In this document: positions 1-6,029 of the stretch, piece after piece
How the letters are laid out: the number at the start of each line of letters is the position of its first letter
Numbering within the stretch: the stretch's first letter is position 1
Assembly: GCA_030535455.1 (NCBI GenBank)
Contig: JAUNJY010000011.1
Span: forward strand, 1 to 59,652
Source: a bacterium
GTDB lineage: Bacteria > Bacillota > Clostridia > Lachnospirales > Lachnospiraceae
Length of the DNA stretch: 59,652 bases
Reading direction: 5' to 3'
The notes under the pieces: generated by a model
Told to the model about the DNA's origin: nothing
What the model saw: only the letters and a program-made list of their open reading frames with translations
The model's database searches: none
Made by a program: the position numbers and the translations under genes

Positions 1-184
1 TGTGTGAACGATGTGAACTATGCGATCTGTGTGCAGCATATGCATCATCCCCATATAATAAAACACTCAGAACAACCACAACAGATCCTATAGCTAATAC
101 TTTTGACCTCGAAATATTTCCTTCTTCTTCTGTAATAAAGTCCTCTATATTTCTTTTTATCATTGGAAATAACTCTTTATCCAT
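1..184 (-). CDS. hxsA: HxsA, His-Xaa-Ser repeat precursor (3' end cut by window edge)
   Basis: Predicted substrate of the HxsB/HxsC radical-SAM enzymes. Reading minus from ATG at 184-182 gives 61 residues before the edge: a charged N-terminus (MDKELFPMIKRNIEDF), an acidic ITEEEG stretch, a hydrophobic segment (about 29-44), then DDAYAA followed at once by HRSHSSHRSH, an in-register His-x-Ser repeat. The start is fixed by a GAGGAG sequence overlapping the stop of the MORN gene, 5 nt between genes. The His/Ser repeat is the hallmark of HxsA. Two processing sites are conceivable: a signal-peptidase-like AYA-A just before the repeats, or after Gly22 by the operon's A24-type peptidase. The C-terminus and repeat number are not visible. 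Identity is secure because hxsB, hxsC and hxsD sit in the same operon; the chemical modification of Hxs peptides is not known to me. Confidence 0.85.
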   Translation of the reverse strand, partial: MDKELFPMIKRNIEDFITEEEGNISRSKVLAIGSVVVVLSVLLYGDDAYAAHRSHSSHRSH

Positions 185-189
185 GCTAC

Positions 190-1329
190 CTACTCCTCTA
201 AACTTGTAATTTTAGTACATTTTCCATTCTTCCATGTACCTTCATAAATAGAACCATTCTTTGTTACATATTTGGCACTTCCATTTAATTTGCCCTTTTC
301 CCAGGTTCCATCATAATATGAGCCATCTTTAAACGTATATACACCCTCTCCATCATATGTATCATACTCCCAATCGCCTACATATTTATCCCCATTCTTG
401 AATACCATAGTGCCTGTTCCAAACTTCTTATCATTATTAATTTCTCCGGTGTACACATCTCCATTACTGTAAGTTATTTCTACCTCTCCATTAAGAGCAT
501 CTTGGCTCCAAGTCCCTTTTATAATAGTTCCTTTTTTATGATAATAAATACCTGCTCCTGAACGTTCATTTTGTTCAAAACTCCCAGTAAAATAATCTCC
601 ATCAGAATAAGTTAATACCCCCGTACCATCTGGAAATCCATCTTTAAATTGTCCTTTATACTTATTACCATTTGAATAAGAGATTTCGCCATCTCCCGAA
701 GCTGCTCCCCCTTCAAATGTTCCTTTATAAATATCCCCACACGTATATTCTAAAGTTCCTTTTCCTTCTGGAACCCCATTAGTAAATACACCTTTATACT
801 TGTTACCATTTGAATAACTTAATTTCCCATTTCCGTTAGCTACGCCCTCTTTAAACGTACCTGTATAAATATCCCCAGACTCATATTGTAAAGTTCCTTC
901 TCCTTCTTCAATATAGTCATGTGTAAGTGGTCCTACATAAGTTTTTTTTCCTAATCCATCACTATAATGAATTACTGCATTCCCTGACATTTCACCACTT
1001 ATTATAGTTCCACTTATTTTTCTATCACTAATCAGTGCTTCTTCTGCAATACCATCTATAAAAACTACTTTTTCATCTACTAATTTATAGGAGCCCTTAT
1101 AGCTTCCAGCTGTATTATAATGAATTTCTCCTATATACTGAGAATTCCCATCTACAGTCATACCTTCATAATTATAATTATCTTCATAACACTTAACATA
1201 TTTTTGATAGGTTGTACGTTTTTTCGCTTCACTTATCTTTATATTATTAGTAGAAGAGCAACCCTGAACCCAAATACATCCTAAAAATATTACTAAAAAC
1301 GCAACTATCTTACTATTAATTCGTTTCAT
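190..1329 (-). CDS. MORN-repeat lipoprotein of the Hxs operon
   Basis: 379 residues. The N-terminus MKRINSKIVAFLVIFLGCIW followed by VQGCSS is a lipoprotein signal with lipidated Cys. The rest is about ten MORN repeats of the form 'YxGxxxxGxxxGxGxxxYxxGxx' (for example GDIYTGTFKEG, NKYKGVFTNG, DKYVGDWEYD), which fold as an elongated beta sheet. An ATG 24 nt upstream (1353) would also be in frame, but AAAGGAG lies 6 nt before ATG 1329, so 1329 is chosen. The gene starts 11 nt after hxsB and ends 5 nt before hxsA, so it is co-transcribed with the maturases and precursor. MORN proteins usually act as scaffolds or membrane-contact modules. Here it may anchor or display the exported HxsA product on the outer face of the membrane (inference). 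MORN proteins are not part of the Hxs gene set as I know it. Confidence 0.85.
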   Translation of the reverse strand: MKRINSKIVAFLVIFLGCIWVQGCSSTNNIKISEAKKRTTYQKYVKCYEDNYNYEGMTVDGNSQYIGEIHYNTAGSYKGSYKLVDEKVVFIDGIAEEALISDRKISGTIISGEMSGNAVIHYSDGLGKKTYVGPLTHDYIEEGEGTLQYESGDIYTGTFKEGVANGNGKLSYSNGNKYKGVFTNGVPEGKGTLEYTCGDIYKGTFEGGAASGDGEISYSNGNKYKGQFKDGFPDGTGVLTYSDGDYFTGSFEQNERSGAGIYYHKKGTIIKGTWSQDALNGEVEITYSNGDVYTGEINNDKKFGTGTMVFKNGDKYVGDWEYDTYDGEGVYTFKDGSYYDGTWEKGKLNGSAKYVTKNGSIYEGTWKNGKCTKITSLEE

Positions 1330-1340
1330 TTTTTCTCCTT

Positions 1341-2726
1341 TTAGTACACCCAATCATACAATACTTTCATTGTTGATTCATCATTTTCTAAAATAAGTTC
1401 AAATAATATATCTAAAATACCTTGATAAACTCTGCATCTAAAATCTTCTTTTAGATCTGGGAATATTGTTCCATACAATGCATAACTGATAACAGGACAG
1501 GTACCACAATATGGACTGTATACACACGTACTGCAATTTTTATGATTTTCTAAACATGAACTAACTGCAACCGTCTTACAAACAGGACTTTTCATTAATT
1601 CTTTATACGTAGATTTATATACGTTACCTAAGCAAAAACTTTTATCCCCCATCTCACCAAGCATTCTTCCTTCATCGCATGTATAAACATCACCATTATA
1701 ATAATAAGCTAACTGACCAATCGCACCACCACAAGGTGATCTCAGTTCCATATAATTTATTGATTCATATTGTAATATTTTTGATAAGAAAATAGATGCA
1801 TGACGCTCACTTATAAATGTACCGTTTTTACAAAGCTCAATCATATATAGTAATGAATTCTTATAAAATTCCAAAAACTCTTCTGAAGTATAACCCACAG
1901 TATCCCAGTTTTCAGCTGCATACCCTAATCTAGTTAATGGACGTATAAAAAGACTATCTAACCCGTGACTAACATAAGCATCTACTAATTCCTTATAGTT
2001 ATTTAACGTATACTTCGTTGTAGTCTGAATAGCTCCTATCTCTAATTTGCTATCTTTAACTTGCTGAAACTGTTTTTCCCATTTTTCAAATACATTTAAT
2101 TTTCCGGCAGGTCTATTTCTATTATGAAGACACTCATCTCCATCCAATGATGTACTTATACTCACATTATTCTTCACAAAAAACTCAAGCATTTCTTCTG
2201 TAAGTAATAATAAGTTTGAAACAAGAACAAACTCTACATTCTTTTCTACATTAACTTCTTTAGTGTATTCAACAATATATTTAATTGTTTCAAAATTTAA
2301 TAATGGCTCTCCACCCTGAAATTCAAATGTTAGATATTTACCTGGGGCACATAATGCCAAATCAACCGCTCTCTTTGCAGTTTCATTATCCATTTTTTCT
2401 AGTTTTTCATTATTTGCAGATGCCTGACAATAGATACAATGTTGATTACAATTTTTTGTTACAACAAATATATGAAGAGATGTTCCCTGAAATAAATATC
2501 GTTTATATTCTCTAAGCTCACTTCCAGCTTTTAAAGAAAATATCTCCTTGGGTTCCTTATAAACAAAGTACTTTTCTGTCAACTCCGTATATTTTTCTAA
2601 TGGTAATTTACTTTCATTTTCATTTAATAACTGAAACTCTTCATCAGATAAAAATACAGATCTTCCCAAATCATTTGTAATTAAATAACTGTCATTTATT
2701 TTTTTATAATTATAATAATTTTTCAT
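1341..2726 (-). CDS. hxsB: HxsB radical SAM maturase (SPASM type)
   Basis: 461 residues. The radical-SAM motif CNQHCIYC (Cys93/97/100) binds the catalytic 4Fe-4S cluster and S-adenosylmethionine. EFQGGEPLLN and ISTSLDGDECLHNRNRP are typical of peptide-modifying maturases. The C-terminal third is Cys-rich (CGGAIGQLAYYYNGDVYTCD, then further Cys pairs up to CGTCP), as in SPASM domains with auxiliary Fe-S clusters. Length, the opening 'YLITNDLGRSVFLSDEEF' and the segment SLHIFVVTKNCNQHC match the HxsB family. The start codon follows the hxsC stop directly (TAAATG), so translation is probably coupled. Expected role: cytoplasmic modification of HxsA together with HxsC. The reaction is not known. 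Confidence 0.9.
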   Translation of the reverse strand: MKNYYNYKKINDSYLITNDLGRSVFLSDEEFQLLNENESKLPLEKYTELTEKYFVYKEPKEIFSLKAGSELREYKRYLFQGTSLHIFVVTKNCNQHCIYCQASANNEKLEKMDNETAKRAVDLALCAPGKYLTFEFQGGEPLLNFETIKYIVEYTKEVNVEKNVEFVLVSNLLLLTEEMLEFFVKNNVSISTSLDGDECLHNRNRPAGKLNVFEKWEKQFQQVKDSKLEIGAIQTTTKYTLNNYKELVDAYVSHGLDSLFIRPLTRLGYAAENWDTVGYTSEEFLEFYKNSLLYMIELCKNGTFISERHASIFLSKILQYESINYMELRSPCGGAIGQLAYYYNGDVYTCDEGRMLGEMGDKSFCLGNVYKSTYKELMKSPVCKTVAVSSCLENHKNCSTCVYSPYCGTCPVISYALYGTIFPDLKEDFRCRVYQGILDILFELILENDESTMKVLYDWVY

Positions 2727-3770
2727 TTATTCATTCCTTCTAAAAGGCTTAACCTTAAATTCTGTATTTGCAATAGTCGATGCAAAAAAACCACCACAGT
2801 AACTTTTCAATTCACATGCATCGCAAGCTTCTTGATAACGTATTTTACTTGGTGTAATACTTTTTCTATAGCACGCCCAGTACTTTTTACCAATTGCACA
2901 CAATGGGAAATTATATAATCTTGTTTCTATACCATTGCGAATCGCTTTCTCAATTGTTTGTTCTAAGACAGGCTTCAATTCTTCATATTCAATCCATACC
3001 TTATCTTTATTCTTAAAAGCATTTCCCATTACTTCCATTCCCATAATATTAACATAATGTACAAAAGGAAATTCCAAAGAGATAAAATCAATTAACTCGC
3101 TCAACTGATATGCATTTAATTTACTAACAACTATCCTTATTCCAACCTCTATTCCCACGTTATGTAGGTTTTTAATTCCTTTAATTGTCTGTTTAAAGCT
3201 TCCAATATCACCTGAAATTAGATCATGTCTGGCTTCCCAATGACTATGCATTGGAATTTCAATTCGCATTGATTTATTATTAAATTGTGAGAAGTGCTCA
3301 GTATAAGTTTTATCTGCAAAACTTCGTCCATTCGATAATGCTAGTAATTCTACATCCGGATATTTTTCAAATATTTGTGCTAATAATTCCGGGAACATTT
3401 CTTTCAATAAAGTTGGTTCTCCTCCTGTGACATCAACTGAATAAATATTTTGAGGAAATAATTTAATTCTTTCAACTAATCCCTGATATGTTATTGTATT
3501 ATGAATACGCCTTACATTTTCTGAATCAGGGCACATAATACAATTTGAATTGCACTGATTAGTGACAAATAATGTCATATGAGTATTGTCACCTTTATGA
3601 ATAATCCTAATTTCTCCATCTCTTGGATAAAATATGTCATCTATATCAAGAAGATTATCGTTATCTGAAATAGTCTGAACGTTCCCGTCCATATTAATAA
3701 TTTCTACATTCTCATTTTCTTTATTATTTACTCTATATAAACTTCCTTTTAGTTCTGTAATATCTACCAT
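2727..3770 (-). CDS. hxsC: HxsC radical SAM maturase
   Basis: 347 residues. Radical-SAM motif CNSNCIMC at Cys73/77/80, preceded by the family-like MTLFVTNQ; then DVTGGEPTLL, LLALSNGRSFAD, IPMHSHWEARHD, YVNIMGMEVMGNAFKN and a C-terminal Cys set ACDACELKSYCGGFFAS. These match HxsC, the partner of HxsB in His-Xaa-Ser systems; HxsC lacks the long SPASM tail. The start ATG overlaps the 3' end of the A24 peptidase gene by 7 nt, with GGGAGG just upstream, so the two are translationally coupled. Function is inferred: modification of the HxsA repeat region in the cytoplasm before export. Confidence 0.9.
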   Translation of the reverse strand: MVDITELKGSLYRVNNKENENVEIINMDGNVQTISDNDNLLDIDDIFYPRDGEIRIIHKGDNTHMTLFVTNQCNSNCIMCPDSENVRRIHNTITYQGLVERIKLFPQNIYSVDVTGGEPTLLKEMFPELLAQIFEKYPDVELLALSNGRSFADKTYTEHFSQFNNKSMRIEIPMHSHWEARHDLISGDIGSFKQTIKGIKNLHNVGIEVGIRIVVSKLNAYQLSELIDFISLEFPFVHYVNIMGMEVMGNAFKNKDKVWIEYEELKPVLEQTIEKAIRNGIETRLYNFPLCAIGKKYWACYRKSITPSKIRYQEACDACELKSYCGGFFASTIANTEFKVKPFRRNE

Positions 3771-4798
3771 ACTACCTCCCGTATAATGTAAAAAATCAAT
3801 CCTAATAAAAAGAAAATAGCAAAGGGGAGATGCTCAACAATTATAACCTTACTCTCACCATACTTTGATTTTTCCCATCGTCTTATTGCCTCTGCTTCTT
3901 CATCACTTATACGGCTTTTTGTTGTTTCATCAGTGTATGTTGGAAGCCCTTTCACACGCGATTTATTAAACATTAATATCATGCCATAAGAAAGTATCAT
4001 TCCTTTTTTCACACTACTAGTACATACCTCTTTATAGTTAAATACTCCCGCAACACTTCGAATTAATATAGACGAAAATACAATGATAATAGAAAACAAA
4101 AGTTGTCTAATGTTAATGATTGTAGTATTACTATAAGAATATAAAATACTTATATGAAGACATAGGCATACGAATGAAATAATCTTTTTTTTCTTCAACG
4201 AAATAGTTGCAATATAGCTTGCAAGTATTAAACCAATAATCATAAAAAATATTCTGTTATACATATAATATAGACTAAAAATATGTGCACATATATTATA
4301 AAATATATATACAATAAAAGAATTAAGTAGTATCTCGATAATATTTTTATCTTTCAATATATCCCCATCTTTTTTCTTGATTTTTAATTTATTTGGATTC
4401 AGTATAAACTTCACTAGGGTCTCTAGTAATACATATACATATGCTATTAAAAAAATATAAACAAAAATTCTCATACTTGGAAATAACTCATACTCTAACT
4501 TACTATATCTTGCGTAAGGGAAAATAATAGTTATAACGATCCATAACTTACTATCTCCAGCACCCCATATCTTCTGTACAAAAAAAACATATCCAATAAA
4601 AATAACAATTGCTAAATTAATAATATATTGAACAAATAATTCACTATTCTGGATGTAGTAACTCACCACAAGTACACCACTTATTAAAAGAAAAAAAGAT
4701 AATACTTTATTAAATACTTTACCATGTAATATATCTGTAATACCTGCAATACCGCATAAGAATACACATAGCATTATTAAACATATTTCTAATATCAT
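3764..4798 (-). CDS. A24-family prepilin-peptidase-like membrane aspartyl protease
   Basis: About 344 residues and very hydrophobic, with roughly eight membrane segments. The two aspartates of the TadV/CpaA/PilD (A24) family are present: GITDILHGKVFN near the N-terminus and WGAGDSKLW (GxGD) near residue 85. A long cytoplasmic-looking stretch (TYTDETTKSRISDEEAEAIR) precedes a last segment (LPFAIFFLLGLIFYII) that resembles the final prepilin-peptidase helix. It is longer than CpaA-type enzymes (about 170 residues), with an extra multi-helix middle. ATG 4798 forms a TAATG junction with the gene before; ATG 4807 is an alternative. No pilin, ATPase or assembly gene is nearby, so the likely substrate is HxsA, whose leader has an acidic stretch, a Gly and then a hydrophobic segment (inference). 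Confidence 0.75.
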   Translation of the reverse strand: MILEICLIMLCVFLCGIAGITDILHGKVFNKVLSFFLLISGVLVVSYYIQNSELFVQYIINLAIVIFIGYVFFVQKIWGAGDSKLWIVITIIFPYARYSKLEYELFPSMRIFVYIFLIAYVYVLLETLVKFILNPNKLKIKKKDGDILKDKNIIEILLNSFIVYIFYNICAHIFSLYYMYNRIFFMIIGLILASYIATISLKKKKIISFVCLCLHISILYSYSNTTIINIRQLLFSIIIVFSSILIRSVAGVFNYKEVCTSSVKKGMILSYGMILMFNKSRVKGLPTYTDETTKSRISDEEAEAIRRWEKSKYGESKVIIVEHLPFAIFFLLGLIFYIIREVVW

Positions 4799-5004
4799 TA
4801 TCTGCATCCCATTATACCAATCAGATAATTCATATACTCTTTCTTTATTAAATCTACTTCTGCTTTTTCATTTTTAACAAGAACAATATAGTATTTATCT
4901 GTTTCCTTTGTAATACACATATTAGCCACCTGATCATATGCTGCATTTGCTATTTCTAAAACATTTCTACTATATATCTCTTTATTTACTTTAAACTCAC
5001 TCAT
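4798..5004 (-). CDS. Second, short HxsD-like protein
   Basis: 68 residues beginning MSEFKVNKEIYSRNVLEIAN. It aligns by eye with the first part of HxsD next door: EFKVNKEIYSRNVLEIA against MKIKVNENVFSKENVIKA, then a central YYIVLV strand against YFIISI, then EYMNYLI against EFRNELV. It lacks the C-terminal extension of HxsD. The ATG overlaps the hxsD stop (ATGAGTGA), and its own stop overlaps the next start, so it is tightly coupled. It may be a degenerate HxsD paralogue acting as a peptide-binding or chaperone partner for one of the two maturases (inference). An upstream in-frame ATG at 5031 lies inside hxsD and is less likely. Confidence 0.65.
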   Translation of the reverse strand: MSEFKVNKEIYSRNVLEIANAAYDQVANMCITKETDKYYIVLVKNEKAEVDLIKKEYMNYLIGIMGCR

Positions 5005-5353
5005 GCTCAAACCAATCCCTTGCAATATCATTTATTGAGAACTCTTTTGTTTCTTCTTCACTTATTTCATCCTCTGTTTCCTCAAAATACGTTGAGTATA
5101 AAGCTCTTGTTAATATGAGCTCTCGAACATTACTTGTTTCTTTAGAAATCTTTTCTCTAACATTCTGATTAACTAGTTCATTTCTAAATTCAGACTCAAT
5201 ACTTATATTGTTATTTTTTTCTTTTGCTGAGATGCTAATAATAAAATATTCGTTTTCTTTATCAATTTCTATGTAATAATCATCGATAAACTCAAAGCTA
5301 GCTTTTATTACATTCTCTTTACTAAATACATTTTCATTTACTTTTATCTTCAT
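4997..5353 (-). CDS. hxsD: HxsD, His-Xaa-Ser system small protein
   Basis: 118 residues. The core EFRNELVNQNVREKI followed by VRELILTRALYS matches the conserved HxsD signature (a F-x-NEL-x-x-Q-x-x-R block, then a VREL helix). The N-terminal half is a small alternating beta/charged region (YYIEIDKENEYFIISISAKE). The tail is acidic (EETEDEISEEETKE). HxsD is always found with HxsB/HxsC and is thought to be a small accessory protein, possibly binding the precursor; no biochemistry is known to me. This is the first gene of the operon: AAGGAA precedes ATG 5353 and a strong promoter lies about 45 nt upstream. Confidence 0.85.
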   Translation of the reverse strand: MKIKVNENVFSKENVIKASFEFIDDYYIEIDKENEYFIISISAKEKNNNISIESEFRNELVNQNVREKISKETSNVRELILTRALYSTYFEETEDEISEEETKEFSINDIARDWFEHE

Positions 5354-5395
5354 TTTAATTTCCTTATATATACTTATTTTGCACCATAAATATTA

Positions 5396-5423
5396 ATTAT
5401 AAAGCAGAATAGGAATAAGTCAA
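5396..5423 (-). promoter_or_regulatory. Sigma-A promoter of the hxs operon
   Basis: On the minus strand TTGACT (5423-5418), a 16-bp spacer, then a perfect TATAAT (5401-5396), ending about 42 bp before hxsD. No other promoter of similar quality is seen inside the tightly packed operon. Confidence 0.8.
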
Positions 5424-5504
5424 TGTTAGTTCTTTCCTTAATAAATAATTATTCTATACATCCCTATTTCTAAATACCATAATATTCATTTCAAGATACA
5501 TATG

Positions 5505-5555
5505 CTCTAAATATTGCTCTAACATTTTATATTCATCAAAAAGCTAGAGCAATAC
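5505..5555. repeat. Inverted/direct repeat of TGCTCTA upstream of hxs promoter
   Basis: ATTGCTCTA (5515-5523) and its inverse TAGAGCAAT (5547-5555) are separated by 23 bp; a further TGCTCTA sits at 5505-5511. The set lies about 80-130 bp upstream of the hxs promoter and just downstream of the Nudix gene. There is no T-run, so it does not look like a terminator. It could be an operator for an unknown regulator (inference). Confidence 0.4.
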
Positions 5556-5576
5556 CGACACCTCTTTTATCTAGAT

Positions 5577-5975
5577 TTACATCTTCCCTCTAACAACATC
5601 CACAACTTCAACATCCGCAGCCAGCCATTCCACGCTATCAAGTTCATCTAACCCAAGCCACTTCGCATCTTCATGTTCCAACAACTCAAGCTCGCCACTA
5701 ACAACCTCACACCAATAGCAATGCATTGTTAGATGGAACTTAGGATAATCATACTCTACAGTACAAAGATAATCTCCGACTTCAATCTCTGTCGCTAACT
5801 CTTCCTTAATTTCTCTTTTTAACGCCTCTTCCTTCTCTTCCCCAGCTTCCATTTTCCCACCTGGGAACTCCCAGCCATCTTTAAACTCGCCGTAGCCACG
5901 TTGTGTGGCAAATATTTTTGTTTGACCTTGCTCAGTCTTGTTAATTACTGCTGCAACAACCTCTATTTTCTTCAT
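5577..5975 (-). CDS. MutT-like Nudix hydrolase
   Basis: 132 residues. A full Nudix box GGKMEAGEEKEEALKREIKEEL occupies about residues 39-60, including the metal-binding REIKEE. The opening KKIEVVAAVI and FATQRGYGEFKDGWEFPGGK is typical of 8-oxo-dGTP or CTP pyrophosphatases of the MutT group. Such enzymes hydrolyse damaged or non-standard nucleoside triphosphates in the cytoplasm. It lies 54 nt downstream of the PLD-helicase gene on the same strand with no terminator between, so the two are probably co-transcribed; this suggests a role linked to that helicase (inference). The exact substrate cannot be read from sequence. Confidence 0.85.
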   Translation of the reverse strand: MKKIEVVAAVINKTEQGQTKIFATQRGYGEFKDGWEFPGGKMEAGEEKEEALKREIKEELATEIEVGDYLCTVEYDYPKFHLTMHCYWCEVVSGELELLEHEDAKWLGLDELDSVEWLAADVEVVDVVRGKM

Positions 5976-6029
5976 TTGCTTATTCCTCTATTTCTTATCT
6001 TTCTAATTTTTCATATTATCAAACAGTTG

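Noticed and set aside
190-1329. Regular DNA repeats as a CRISPR or satellite array
   Set aside because: Repeats are coding MORN motifs with protein-level, not DNA-level, conservation and no spacers.
1341-3770. The radical SAM pair as a sulfatase or lanthipeptide maturase system
   Set aside because: No sulfatase or lanthipeptide precursor; the sequences, HxsD and the His-x-Ser precursor specify the Hxs system.
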